In this document: positions 16,992-25,677 of the stretch, one piece after another
How positions within the stretch are numbered: position 1 is the stretch's first letter
Layout of the letters: every line of letters begins with the position of its first letter
Source: Uruburuella suis
GTDB lineage: Bacteria > Pseudomonadota > Gammaproteobacteria > Burkholderiales > Neisseriaceae
Direction of reading: 5' to 3'
DNA length: 64,000 bases
NCBI RefSeq assembly: GCF_004341385.1
Contig: NZ_SLXE01000001.1
Span: forward strand, 154,850 to 218,849
The notes under the pieces: model-generated
Seen by the model: only the letters and a program-made list of their open reading frames with translations
Databases searched by the model: none
What the model was told of the DNA's origin: nothing
Translations under genes and position numbers: made by a program

Positions 16992-18182
16992 ATGTTTGAG
17001 AAAATCCAGGCAGCACCAGCCGACCCGATTTTAGGTTTGGGCGAAGCATTTAAAGCAGAGCAGCGCGAGGGCAAAGTCAACCTCGGCATCGGCGTGTATA
17101 AAGATGCGGCCGGCCAAACTCCGATTGTAAAAGCCGTCAAAGAAGCCGAAAAACGCCTGCTCGACAAAGAAAACACCAAAAACTACCTTACCATCGACGG
17201 CGTGGCCGCCTTCAACGCCGAAACCCAAAAGCTGCTGTTTGGCGCCGAGAGCGAAATCGTGCAAAGCCGCCGCGCCAAAACCGCGCAAAGCTTGGGCGGC
17301 ACCGGCGCATTGCGCGTGGCCGCCGAATTTATCAAACGCCAAACGCCTGCCCAAAATGTGTGGATTAGCGCGCCGACCTGGCCCAACCACAACGCCATTT
17401 TCAATGCCGTCGGCATCAATATCCGCGATTACCGCTATTACGACAAAGCCAGCCACAGCCTGGATTGGAACGGCATGATTGAAGATTTGCAGCAAGCGCA
17501 AGCCGGCGATGTGGTGTTGCTGCACGGCTGCTGCCACAATCCCACCGGCATCGACCCCACGCCCGAACAATGGGCGGCATTGGCTAAAATGTCGGCTGAA
17601 AAAGGCTGGCTGCCCTTGTTTGACTTTGCCTATCAAGGCTTTGCCAACGGCTTGGAGCAAGATGCCGCCGGCCTGCGCGCTTTCGCCGCCAACCATCAGG
17701 AAATGCTGGTGGCCAGCTCTTATTCTAAAAACTTCGGCCTCTACAACGAGCGCGTAGGCGCGTTTACCTTAGTGGCCGCCGATGAAGAAACCGCAGCGCG
17801 CGCATTCAGCCAAGTAAAAAGCATTATCCGCACCCTCTATTCCAACCCCGCTTCGCATGGCGGCAGCGCCGTGGCCATCGTGTTGCAAGACGAAGCCCTC
17901 AAAGCGCAATGGGTTGCCGAATTGGATGAAATGCGCAGCCGCATCAAAGAGATGCGCCGCCAATTTGTGGATTTGCTGAAAGAATACGGCGCCGAGCAAG
18001 ACTTCAGCTTTATCATCAACCAAAACGGCATGTTTTCATTCAGCGGCCTCACGCCCGAGCAGGTTGACCGCTTGAAAGACGAATTCGCCATTTACGCCGT
18101 GCGCTCCGGCCGAATCAACGTGGCCGGCATCACAGCAGCGAATATCCGCTATCTGTGCGAAAGCATTGTGAAAGTGTTGTAA
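16992..18182 (+). CDS. aspC: Aspartate/aromatic aminotransferase (class I)
   Basis: The product has 396 residues, exactly the length of E. coli AspC. It is PLP-dependent and interconverts aspartate and oxaloacetate; aromatic amino acids may also be used (TyrB-like). Seen: the PLP lysine in SYSKNFGLYNERVGA, HGCCHNPTGIDP and DFAYQGFANG, all diagnostic of the family. The frame is open upstream to 16875, but ATG 16992 (MFEKIQAAPADPILGL) has a GAGAGGCG ribosome site and matches the family start. It is monocistronic between terminators. Confidence 0.95.
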   Translation: MFEKIQAAPADPILGLGEAFKAEQREGKVNLGIGVYKDAAGQTPIVKAVKEAEKRLLDKENTKNYLTIDGVAAFNAETQKLLFGAESEIVQSRRAKTAQSLGGTGALRVAAEFIKRQTPAQNVWISAPTWPNHNAIFNAVGINIRDYRYYDKASHSLDWNGMIEDLQQAQAGDVVLLHGCCHNPTGIDPTPEQWAALAKMSAEKGWLPLFDFAYQGFANGLEQDAAGLRAFAANHQEMLVASSYSKNFGLYNERVGAFTLVAADEETAARAFSQVKSIIRTLYSNPASHGGSAVAIVLQDEALKAQWVAELDEMRSRIKEMRRQFVDLLKEYGAEQDFSFIINQNGMFSFSGLTPEQVDRLKDEFAIYAVRSGRINVAGITAANIRYLCESIVKVL

Positions 18183-18201
18183 AAGCAATAGCCAAGGGTG
18201 A

Positions 18202-18236
18202 AAAGGCCGTCTGAAAAAGTTTCAGACGGCCTTTTT
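18202..18236. terminator. DUS-pair terminator after aminotransferase gene
   Basis: AAAAGGCCGTCTGAAA and complement flank AAG, ending in a T run. Confidence 0.85.
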
Positions 18237-18277
18237 TATAGGCAAAACAAATGCTTGAAAAATAGTTTCAAACTCTT

Positions 18278-18613
18278 ATACCAATTCTAAAAAATAATAT
18301 ATAGTGAAATGCGGGAAAAAGTGACACAACGGGTAGGTTGGGTTGAAAACCCAACAAGCCCACAGGCCGTCTGAAACGTTGGGTTTGGCAACCCAACCTA
18401 CCTGTTATAGTGCGTAGTTTTGTGTCACTTTTTCTTGCATTCCACTATATAAACAGGCAGCCCGTAGGTCGGATTCTTGAATCCGACACTTGTTCGTAGA
18501 ACAAGACACGCACATCACTTTGGCCGATAAACGTCGAATTCAAGAATCTGACCTACGCGGTTGGTGCTATCGAACTACTTTTATTTTGTAAGGTTATTTT
18601 TTTGAATTGGTAT
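18278..18613. repeat. ATACC-family MITE, long form, split by a nested element
   Basis: The outer ends are ATACCAATTCTAAAAAATAA and its complement near GAATTGGTAT. The interior after the insert (GTAGGTCGGATTCTTGAATC ... AGAATCTGACCTACG) matches the intact copy at 62312-62503. Without the 150-bp insert this copy is about 186 bp long. It fills the gap between the aminotransferase gene and the binding-protein gene. Confidence 0.75.
18300..18449. repeat. Correia-like element nested in the MITE
   Basis: TATAGTGAAATGCGGGAAAA at the left and its near-complement at the right (about 26 of 29 bases) bound 150 bp. The Correia repeat of Neisseria starts TATAGTGGATTAA and inserts at TA; here too the element sits at a TA. 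Its interior holds GTAGGTTGGGTT inverted repeats and one DUS. Confidence 0.75.
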
Positions 18614-18690
18614 GATGCCCATTTGAATGTGCACACGTTTTACCGGTCGTTACAGAAGCCAAGACCGTCTGAAACATTAACTTTTCAGAA

Positions 18691-18720
18691 AGAAAAAAAG
18701 CCCGAAATTGGGCTTTTTCT
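18691..18720 (-). terminator. Intrinsic terminator for the binding-protein gene
   Basis: Read on the minus strand: AGAAAAAGCCC, loop AATTTC, GGGCTTTTTTTCT. It starts 17 bases past the stop codon. Confidence 0.9.
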
Positions 18721-18736
18721 TGATTTCAACCGAGTT

Positions 18737-19528
18737 TTACTTGGTAAAATAAGTGTCGTGAATTTTGTCATATTCGCCATTGGCACGCACTTGTTTGAGC
18801 GCTTCATTGAGCATATTCAAGGTGGCGGTATCGCCCTTGCGCACGGCAATGCCGTAGTTTTCCACTTCAAAATCAGGCACGGCAACCATGCTGAAGCCTT
18901 TGTCGCTGTTATTTTTAATGTAATTGCCCACCACGGCGCTGTCGCTGACCACCGCATCCAAGCCGCCGCTTTCCAGATCTTTAATCAGCAAGGGCAGGTT
19001 TTCAAAACGGGCGATTTTCGGGCTGTTGTTGCCCAAAATTTTCGAAGCGGCAAAGTCGCCGGTGTTGCCGGTAACCACGCCCACTTTGGTGGCATTTTTC
19101 AAATCATCTGCCGATTTGATTTCTTTGCCTTTGGGCACCAAAATCACTTGGGTGATTTCAAAATAAGGCTCGGTGAAATCCATGGTTTGTTTGCGCTCAT
19201 CGGTAATCGTCACCGCAGAAATAAGCATGTCGGCATCGCTGTTGGCCAGCGCAGGGAAGAGGCTATCCCAAGGCTGATGCTTGTATTCCACTTTGAAATT
19301 GCCCGCCTGAGCCAGCGCATTCATCAAATCCACATCAAAGCCTTGCACCTGATTGCTGGAATCAAGCGATTCAAACGGGGCAAATTCGGCATTCATTGCC
19401 ACCCGGTAAACTTTATTGCTGTTGTCGGCCGAAGCGGCCGCGCCGGTGTTGCTGCTTTGGCCGCCGCATGCGCCCAACATCAGAGCAGAGCAGGCAAAAG
19501 CCGCCGCCAGCCATTTTTTCATATTCAT
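18737..19528 (-). CDS. Amino-acid ABC transporter substrate-binding lipoprotein
   Basis: This family 3 solute-binding protein has 263 residues and lipobox LGAC (Cys21), so it is probably membrane-anchored facing the periplasm. Seen: the typical YRVAMNAEFAPFESLD and GFDVDLMNALA, AVTITDERKQTMDFTEPY and VGVVTGNTGDFAA. Polar or basic amino acids are the likely ligands, but the substrate is not fixed by sequence. The start at 19528 (MNMKKW) has AAGGA seven bases upstream. No permease or ATPase gene adjoins it, so it must work with components encoded elsewhere. Confidence 0.92.
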   Translation of the reverse strand: MNMKKWLAAAFACSALMLGACGGQSSNTGAAASADNSNKVYRVAMNAEFAPFESLDSSNQVQGFDVDLMNALAQAGNFKVEYKHQPWDSLFPALANSDADMLISAVTITDERKQTMDFTEPYFEITQVILVPKGKEIKSADDLKNATKVGVVTGNTGDFAASKILGNNSPKIARFENLPLLIKDLESGGLDAVVSDSAVVGNYIKNNSDKGFSMVAVPDFEVENYGIAVRKGDTATLNMLNEALKQVRANGEYDKIHDTYFTK

Positions 19529-19623
19529 GGTGTTTTCCTTATCAAGCAATGGTTATCAGGCTTGCAATTTTAGCATAAATTTACAAAATGCAATAATGCT
19601 TTCAGACGGCCTGTTTGATGTAT

Positions 19624-19875
19624 TCAACGCTCTTTTTCACGGAAAAAGGCATAAGTCACATCATGGAATAAATCCACATGGGGGCTGTCTTCATATTGCA
19701 GCTCGGCCAGCGTATCTTCAAAAGCCAGTTGCACCGATTCCACCACATCTTGCGCAATATCGGCGGGCAGGGCGCTGATCATGCCTTTAAAGGCCGTGGC
19801 CAGCACCTGATTTTGCATGCGCAACACATCATTGGCTTCTTCGAGATAGTCGAGGCGTTGTTCGAGGCTGCTCAT
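19624..19875 (-). CDS. Small conserved hypothetical, coiled-coil start
   Basis: The product has 83 acidic residues starting MSSLEQRLDYLEEANDVLRM, a heptad pattern suggesting a short coiled coil, followed by an acidic amphipathic part (PADIAQDVVESVQLAFEDTL). No signal peptide or membrane segment. A GGAAA ribosome site precedes the ATG. It is divergent from the next gene with a 90-base gap. I do not recognise a named family; codon use matches neighbours and the reading frame is clean, so I regard it as real. Confidence 0.75.
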   Translation of the reverse strand: MSSLEQRLDYLEEANDVLRMQNQVLATAFKGMISALPADIAQDVVESVQLAFEDTLAELQYEDSPHVDLFHDVTYAFFREKER

Positions 19876-19965
19876 GATGTTTCCTTTAATAATCTGTTAG
19901 AATAAGCGCATTATACCGAACCATACGGCTTTAAACAGCCGCTACCTGCACCGGAGCATCAGAAA

Positions 19966-20757
19966 ATGGACAGCAAACGTTCGCCATCAGAGTTAACCTT
20001 TACCTTAGAAGAGCCGGCCGGCGCACCGGTTGAGCCGCAGCAAGAAGATTTCGATTGGGAGCGCGGCCTCGAGCAATTGCGCGAGCGCCGCCACAGCGAT
20101 GCACCGCAATCGGAAACCCGTGTCGAACCTACTCCGGTTGCCGTGAAACCGGTGCGCGCTGTCGACAAAAGCCATGCGAAAGCACAAGAAAAAGCATTGC
20201 GCGAATACTTGTTGCAATGGCAGAAAACGTACAATGAAAGCATCCCGGAAGAAGAGGGCGCGGAAACCGACACCACCGTGCTGCTGCAAGAAGATTGGCT
20301 TGCCGCCCAAACCGCCTTGCAGGCCGCCGATGAGGGGCAAGTGCTCAAAACCCATACCGTTTGGCTGAACCCGAAACGGCAAAACGCGACTGAGCCTGCG
20401 CAAACACAAAACCCGACACAACATGTGCCGGAAGATGAAGCATTGCCTGATTCAGAGGGCATGCCGGTTATCGTGCAAGTGCTTGATCCGCAGGTGGCCG
20501 CGCATCAACCGGTGATGTGTTTATCGGAAAGCGAACTTATGGCGCGCCTGAGCAAGCGCCTGCGCCCGCACCTGACCGATGCAGTAAACGGCATGGTGCG
20601 CGTGGCCGTGCAAAAACAGGCGGCCGCGCTCACTTATCAGCTGCAACAAAACCTCAACGAGCAAACACCGGCCCTGGTTGATGAAATTCTCGAATACAAT
20701 TTAAAAGCGGTGATGTCGGAAATCAAATACGACTTAAAATTCAAGCGCCGCCAATAA
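19966..20757 (+). CDS. Hypothetical acidic cytoplasmic protein
   Basis: The product has 263 residues. The first 180 are rich in Glu, Gln, Pro and Ala and look disordered; the last 85 (MCLSESELMARLSKRLRPHL ... EIKYDLKFKRRQ) are predicted helical with a basic tip. No signal peptide or membrane helix. It lies 30 bases before the DUF3465 gene and may share its transcript. The C-terminal part could bind DNA, RNA or a partner protein, but I recognise no family and give no function. Confidence 0.75.
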   Translation: MDSKRSPSELTFTLEEPAGAPVEPQQEDFDWERGLEQLRERRHSDAPQSETRVEPTPVAVKPVRAVDKSHAKAQEKALREYLLQWQKTYNESIPEEEGAETDTTVLLQEDWLAAQTALQAADEGQVLKTHTVWLNPKRQNATEPAQTQNPTQHVPEDEALPDSEGMPVIVQVLDPQVAAHQPVMCLSESELMARLSKRLRPHLTDAVNGMVRVAVQKQAAALTYQLQQNLNEQTPALVDEILEYNLKAVMSEIKYDLKFKRRQ

Positions 20758-20787
20758 AGCAAGCTTTAATCAAGATAGTCCGGAATG

Positions 20788-21237
20788 ATGAAAAACTGGA
20801 TTTGGATTGCCTTAGTGGTGGGCGCCATAATAGGCTACCAACTTTGGCAGCAGCAAACGCCCGGTAAAACGGATGCGCCGAACCATGCTGCCGCGCCTGC
20901 CGACACCGATGCCAAATTGCAGGCAGCATTTGATGGCAGGCAGAGCAATCTGCAAATTCAAGGCAGCGGCGTGGTCAGCAAAACCTTGCCCGACGATAAC
21001 AAAGGCTCGCGTCATCAGCGCTTTATTCTAAAGCTTGCCAACGGCCAAACCTTATTGGTGGCGCACAATATTGATTTGGCTCCCAGAATTCCCCAGTTGA
21101 AAAAAGGCGACGCCGTTGCTTTTTATGGCGAATACGAATGGTCGGCACAAGGCGGCGTGATTCACTGGACCCATCACGACCCCAAAGGCCGCCATGCAGA
21201 TGGCTGGCTTGAACATCGCGGAATCATTTATCAGTGA
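20788..21237 (+). CDS. DUF3465-type exported/membrane-anchored protein
   Basis: The product has 149 residues with an N-terminal hydrophobic anchor (MKNWIWIALVVGAIIGYQLW), an Ala/Asp-rich spacer, and a compact OB-like domain with HQRFILKLANGQTLLVAHNI and GEYEWSAQGGVIHWTHHDP, the pattern of the DUF3465 family. Some members are described as metal- or nucleic-acid-related, but function is not established. Start 20788 is preferred over the adjacent ATG at 20785. It follows the acidic hypothetical and ends before a non-coding AT-rich stretch. Confidence 0.8.
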   Translation: MKNWIWIALVVGAIIGYQLWQQQTPGKTDAPNHAAAPADTDAKLQAAFDGRQSNLQIQGSGVVSKTLPDDNKGSRHQRFILKLANGQTLLVAHNIDLAPRIPQLKKGDAVAFYGEYEWSAQGGVIHWTHHDPKGRHADGWLEHRGIIYQ

Positions 21238-21460
21238 AGCAGGCGGCCATAAAACATCAATGCTGAAAAAAGTAATTGTAGTTTGATTGCTTGATGGTGA
21301 AAATCTATAGAACCCCCTGTGTGGGCATTACCGTGACATGGTGCTAGTTTCGCATAATCTGTATTATGTTAAATTATTGACATGGAAATTATGTGCTGAC
21401 AAATGTGCATGTAGCTAAAGTAATTTACACTCATTTATTTATTCCTTTTTTCTTATACAC
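21238..21460. other. AT-rich non-coding stretch
   Basis: No open frame, tRNA or clear repeat is seen here. It is AT-rich with several ATTATGTTAAATTATTG-like runs and lies between two convergent genes, so it need not be a promoter. Confidence 0.5.
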
Positions 21461-21505
21461 TTAAACCAAGGCCGTCTGAAAAAACTTCAGACGGCCTTGG
21501 TTTAA
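21461..21505. terminator. Bidirectional DUS terminator with 20-bp arms
   Basis: TTAAACCAAGGCCGTCTGAA and its exact complement flank a five-base loop between the DUF3465 gene and ftsK, which converge. Confidence 0.9.
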
Positions 21506-21576
21506 CAAGATAGATAAAGAGCTGTCTTCCTTCTGCCATAAATCAGAATCTATAATTTAGGCACTTGCTCAAGCCA

Positions 21577-24500
21577 TCAATCCAAATGTTCATTGCCAGG
21601 CGGTGCCAGCACGGTGCGGTTGCCGTTGCTTTCGGGTGCGGACACGATGCCGTCGGCTTCCATCTGATCAATCAGGCGTGCGGCGCGGTTATAGCCGATA
21701 CGCAAATGGCGCTGCACTGATGAGATGCTGGCTTTGCGGGTTTTCACCACGCAAGCTACTGCATCATCATACATCGGGTCGAGCTCGCCATCGTTGTTGC
21801 GGCCGTTGTTGGCATTGCTGAATATATCATCGCTGCCTACGCCGGCGGTGAGAATGTCGTCAATATAAGCCGGTTCGCCGAATTGCTTGAGATATTCCAC
21901 CACGCCGTGCACTTCGTCATCGGAAGCAAATGCGCCGTGCACGCGTTGCGGATAGCCGATGCCGGGCGGCAGAAACAGCATATCGCCCTGCCCGAGCAGG
22001 TTTTCGGCGCCCATTTGGTCGAGAATGGTGCGGCTGTCGACTTTGCTGGACACTTGAAACGCGATGCGGGTGGGAATATTGGCTTTAATCAACCCGGTAA
22101 TCACGTCTACGCTGGGGCGCTGCGTGGCCAAAATCAAGTGAATGCCGGCGGCGCGTGCTTTTTGGGCCAGCCGGGCAATCAGCTCCTCGATTTTTTTGCC
22201 GGCCGTCATCATTAAGTCGGCAAACTCATCTACCACCACCACGATAAAAGGCAGCTTTTCCAGCGGCTCGGGATCGCCGGGTGTGAGGCTGAACGGATTA
22301 GCGAGCTTTTCGCCGCGCGCGGCGGCTTCGGCTATTTTTTGGTTGAAACCGGCCAGGTTGCGCACGCCCATGTGGCTGAGCAGGCGGTAGCGTTTTTCCA
22401 TTTCGTTTACACACCAATTGAGCGCGTTGGCGGCCAATTTCATATCGGTCACCACGGGCGCGAGCAGGTGCGGGATGCCTTCGTAAATGCTTAATTCGAG
22501 CATTTTCGGGTCGATCATAATCATGCGCACTTCTTCGGGCGTGGCTTTGAAGAGCATGGATAAAATCATGGCATTCACGCCCACCGATTTGCCCGAGCCG
22601 GTGGTGCCGGCCACCAAAAGATGCGGGGCTTTGGCTAAATCGGTAACCACAGGCTGACCGGTAATGTCTTGCCCCAGCGCCAGCGTGAGCTTGGATTTGG
22701 AATCTTGAAACACCGGCGCATCAAAGATTTCGCTCAAGCGTATCATTTGGCGCTTGGGGTTGGGCAGCTCCAGCCCCATACAGGTTTTGCCGGGTATGGT
22801 TTCCACCACGCGAATCGAAGCCACGCCGAGCGAGCGGGCCAGGTCTTTTTCAAGGTTTAGCACGGCATTGCCGCGCACACCGACATCGGGTTCGATTTCG
22901 TAACGGGTAATTACGGGGCCGGCGTATGCATCCATCACTTTGACTTTAACCTTGAATTCGGCCAGCTTCTCTTCAATCGTGATGCTGTTTTCCAGCAGCG
23001 CATCTTCGGTTTGGGTGGCGCTGGGGTCGAATTGCGGCGGCAAAAGCAGGCCGAGCGAAGGCAGGTGGGTGCCTGCGCCCTGCTCTATTATGCGCGGCGG
23101 CGTCATACTTTCAGACGGCATAACAAGGTTGGCCGATTGCTCGAATGCGGCTTCAGACGGCATTGCGCCAGATTGTCCGTTTTGCAGCCAAACAGCTTCT
23201 TCTGAGGCCGTCTGAATGCTTATTGCAGGCTCAATCGGTGCGGATTCGCTAATCAAGCGGTCGGTAATCGACCAGCGCGGGGCATCGCTGATGTGTGCGT
23301 TTGCAGCGGGCTCGGGTGGCTGGTAAGCGTCGAACGCATCATAACGCTCATCATAAGCGCTGCCGTTAAATACGGGCGGTTCGGGTATATCAAGTGGCAT
23401 CATATCCACTTCCGGCATAGGCGGCGGCTCGACCACGGTAGCCGTGGGCGCGGCTGTCGCAGCCATAGCGGCATAAGGCGTGAAGCGGGTGGAAATCGGC
23501 GCAGCTGCCTTGGGCACTTGCAGCTTGATGGCGTGGCTTTGCTCCACTCGTGCGGCTTCTGGAATCACGCTTTCGCGCACAGTGGTGTTGACGCGGCGGA
23601 TGCGGCGGTTGACCGGCGAATCGGTTTTGGCCAGATTGGCCAATATTTCGCCCTCGGGAATCACATTGGGTTGCGCGGTTTGCAGCGGCTCTTGCGCCGA
23701 AACTTGGCGGCGGCGCGCCATACGCTGGCGCAGCAGATTGGCGCGGATGTCTTCTTCGCCTATGGTTTCGGGCGCGCCCATGGCTTGGCGCACCGATTCG
23801 GCCAGCTCGGTTTTCGGGGTTTGGTGGCTGATTTTTTGCACTTCTGCCAAAGTGCGGGCGCGGGTGCGTATCAGCGCAGGGTCGTCGAGGCTGATGGTTT
23901 TCAATTCCACAGGCGGCTTGGGTGCTTGCACGCCGGCGGCTTCGAGCGCGGGCTTGAATTGCCAATTCACATCCACCACTTCCAAATCAGGCGCCGGCGC
24001 GTGCGTTTGCAGCTCGGCTTGGTGGGCGGGCGTGTTTTGCGGCTGTGCCAAATCGGCCAACGGTGTTTCATATAGGGCGCGGGTGGCCTCTTCGAGTGTA
24101 ATCACCGGCAATTCGGCATCTACGGCTTTGGCGCTGCGGTATTCGCTTTCATCAAATTGCAGATAAGGCGCCGGTGCAATGGCTTTGCCGCTGCTGGGGC
24201 GAGGCTTCGCGGCGGGCGCAGTAGGCGCAATCACCGCGCCAAACATCGGAATATCGTGGCCGGGCGGTACGCCATCAGGCGCTGCCGGCTCAGCTTGCCC
24301 AATACGCAAGGGTTCGGCTTTGAGGGCGCGGATGGGTGCTTCATCAGCGACTTCATCAATGTCTGCCGGAAGCTCGGCCGAAGCGTCTTGTGTGGGCGCG
24401 GCAAAAATCGGCAAATCATCGAGATTGTCGTTGGGTTGTAAGGTGTTTTTGCCGGAAGTGGCATCGAGCTTGCGGCTGTGTTTGGGAGACAATTCGCGCA

Positions 24501-24762
24501 GCTTAGCAACGGTTTTATCGTATACGGCGCGCGCTTCTTCGGCTGCTTTGTGGCTTTGGCGGGTGTTTTGCAGATTGGGATCAACGCCGCGCAAAGCTTT
24601 GGGCGGTTTGGCGGCCATGTCTTCAGGGCTGAAGGCCGGCTGGGTTTCGTGGCGGCTCAGATAAGTGAGCTCGCGCAGCCATTCGCGCTCCTGCTGCCGG
24701 CGCATCCACAGCACTGCGGCAATCGCGGCCAGCAGCAAAATCAATAACAACGTCCACAACAT
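21577..24762 (-). CDS. ftsK: DNA translocase FtsK (FtsK2-like, single N-terminal membrane span)
   Basis: The product has 1061 residues. Seen in order: one transmembrane helix (residues 3-20), a disordered Ala/Pro/Glu linker of about 600 residues, the motor with Walker A VAGTTGSGKSVGVN near 715-725 and Walker B VVVVDEFADLMM near 843, and a C-terminal winged-helix gamma domain (about 995-1055) that reads KOPS. E. coli FtsK has four membrane spans; one span and this length resemble the second FtsK annotated in N. meningitidis. Role: chromosome dimer resolution and DNA pumping at the septum. Three DUS fall inside the linker. Confidence 0.95.
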   Translation of the reverse strand: MLWTLLLILLLAAIAAVLWMRRQQEREWLRELTYLSRHETQPAFSPEDMAAKPPKALRGVDPNLQNTRQSHKAAEEARAVYDKTVAKLRELSPKHSRKLDATSGKNTLQPNDNLDDLPIFAAPTQDASAELPADIDEVADEAPIRALKAEPLRIGQAEPAAPDGVPPGHDIPMFGAVIAPTAPAAKPRPSSGKAIAPAPYLQFDESEYRSAKAVDAELPVITLEEATRALYETPLADLAQPQNTPAHQAELQTHAPAPDLEVVDVNWQFKPALEAAGVQAPKPPVELKTISLDDPALIRTRARTLAEVQKISHQTPKTELAESVRQAMGAPETIGEEDIRANLLRQRMARRRQVSAQEPLQTAQPNVIPEGEILANLAKTDSPVNRRIRRVNTTVRESVIPEAARVEQSHAIKLQVPKAAAPISTRFTPYAAMAATAAPTATVVEPPPMPEVDMMPLDIPEPPVFNGSAYDERYDAFDAYQPPEPAANAHISDAPRWSITDRLISESAPIEPAISIQTASEEAVWLQNGQSGAMPSEAAFEQSANLVMPSESMTPPRIIEQGAGTHLPSLGLLLPPQFDPSATQTEDALLENSITIEEKLAEFKVKVKVMDAYAGPVITRYEIEPDVGVRGNAVLNLEKDLARSLGVASIRVVETIPGKTCMGLELPNPKRQMIRLSEIFDAPVFQDSKSKLTLALGQDITGQPVVTDLAKAPHLLVAGTTGSGKSVGVNAMILSMLFKATPEEVRMIMIDPKMLELSIYEGIPHLLAPVVTDMKLAANALNWCVNEMEKRYRLLSHMGVRNLAGFNQKIAEAAARGEKLANPFSLTPGDPEPLEKLPFIVVVVDEFADLMMTAGKKIEELIARLAQKARAAGIHLILATQRPSVDVITGLIKANIPTRIAFQVSSKVDSRTILDQMGAENLLGQGDMLFLPPGIGYPQRVHGAFASDDEVHGVVEYLKQFGEPAYIDDILTAGVGSDDIFSNANNGRNNDGELDPMYDDAVACVVKTRKASISSVQRHLRIGYNRAARLIDQMEADGIVSAPESNGNRTVLAPPGNEHLD
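23110..23216. repeat. Cluster of three DUS cores inside the ftsK linker
   Basis: TTCAGACGGC occurs at 23110-23119 and 23152-23161 and GCCGTCTGAA at 23207-23216, all within coding sequence. Translated on the gene strand the first two give MPSE-type tetrapeptides. Confidence 0.9.
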
Positions 24763-24906
24763 AAATAAGGCAACCCTGAGTCGGTTTCGGCAAATGTGTT
24801 ATTTTAACGTGTTTTGCCGGTAAACCAAACTGATTTCACCATCAGCTGTGTTTTTCGGAATCTGCACCCTGCCCTATGGACGGATTCGCGTATAATCATC
24901 AAGCTT

Positions 24907-24937
24907 CAGGCCGTCTGAAAGGCGTTCAGACGGCCTG
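24907..24937. terminator. DUS inverted pair between ftsK and the ECF permease gene
   Basis: CAGGCCGTCTGAA and complement flank AGGCG. It lies between divergent genes, so it may act only as an uptake site or end upstream read-through. Confidence 0.5.
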
Positions 24938-24969
24938 CTTTATCCTTTTGTTTGCACCGGAATGCCGAC

Positions 24970-25659
24970 ATGAATTTTCTTGCCGCTTGGTTTCCTTTGC
25001 CGCTGGCGCTGGTCGCGCATGTGGTGTTGCTGGCCTTGCTCGCCGGCTGTGCAAAGCCTGCTTGGCGCGCTTTGCGCAGCCATGGTGCGGCTGCGGCGGC
25101 CGCTGCGCTTTTGCTGGCGGTTTTATGGGGGCTGCATGCCGAATTGAGCAGCGGCCAGCTCGCCGGCCTGACTTATCATTTGCTCGGCATCAGCCTGATT
25201 ACCTTGATGCTGGGCGCGCCCGCTGCTTTATGGCTGGGCACGTTGATGCTGCTGCCCTACACTTGGCTTTTGCACGGCTCGAGCAATCTGAATATTATCA
25301 GCTTGAATGCATTGGTTTTATTGCTGCCGGCTATCATAATAAATGTGCTTATCCGCTGCGTTGGCCGCAAACTGCCGCCGAATATTTTTATCTATATTTT
25401 TGTAAATGGGTTTCTGGCTGCGGCAGCGGGCATGCTGGCAACGGGTGCGTTATTATCGGGCTTGCTGCAAGCAGCTTCGGTGTATCCGGCTGAGGTGTTG
25501 TGGCATTCGGCCTTTCCGGTGTTTTTTCTGCTCTCTTGGGGCGAGGCTTTTTTAAGCGGCTTGTTTGCGGCCATTTTTGTGGCGCTGGCACCGCAGCTTT
25601 TGGCCACTTATGATGACGCGCATTATTTGCAGCCGCGTCATCAAATCTGGAAATCTTGA
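24970..25659 (+). CDS. Energy-coupling-factor-type permease (CbiM-like)
   Basis: The product has 229 very hydrophobic residues with about six to seven membrane helices. TYHLLGISLITLMLGAPAAL and the later IISLNALVLLLPAIIINVLI recall the CbiM/PF01891 group of ECF transporters for cobalt or nickel. Start 24970 (MNFLAAWF) is preferred over an in-frame ATG at 24952. It lacks the canonical CbiM start MHIMEG and no ATPase or CbiQ gene adjoins it, so substrate and partners are unknown. crcB follows after 18 bases, probably on the same transcript. Confidence 0.7.
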   Translation: MNFLAAWFPLPLALVAHVVLLALLAGCAKPAWRALRSHGAAAAAAALLLAVLWGLHAELSSGQLAGLTYHLLGISLITLMLGAPAALWLGTLMLLPYTWLLHGSSNLNIISLNALVLLLPAIIINVLIRCVGRKLPPNIFIYIFVNGFLAAAAGMLATGALLSGLLQAASVYPAEVLWHSAFPVFFLLSWGEAFLSGLFAAIFVALAPQLLATYDDAHYLQPRHQIWKS

Positions 25660-25677
25660 TTTAAAGGAACGGAAACC

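Noticed and set aside
18602..19573. 323-codon plus-strand frame over the binding-protein gene
   Set aside because: Antisense shadow; the minus-strand lipoprotein has a full family pattern and ribosome site.
23293..24075. 260-codon plus-strand frame within ftsK
   Set aside because: Arises from the low-complexity Ala/Pro linker read backwards.
24763..25677. Fluoride riboswitch upstream of the ECF permease/crcB pair
   Set aside because: I searched for the conserved GGNGAUGG and GCUGAUG parts and saw none.
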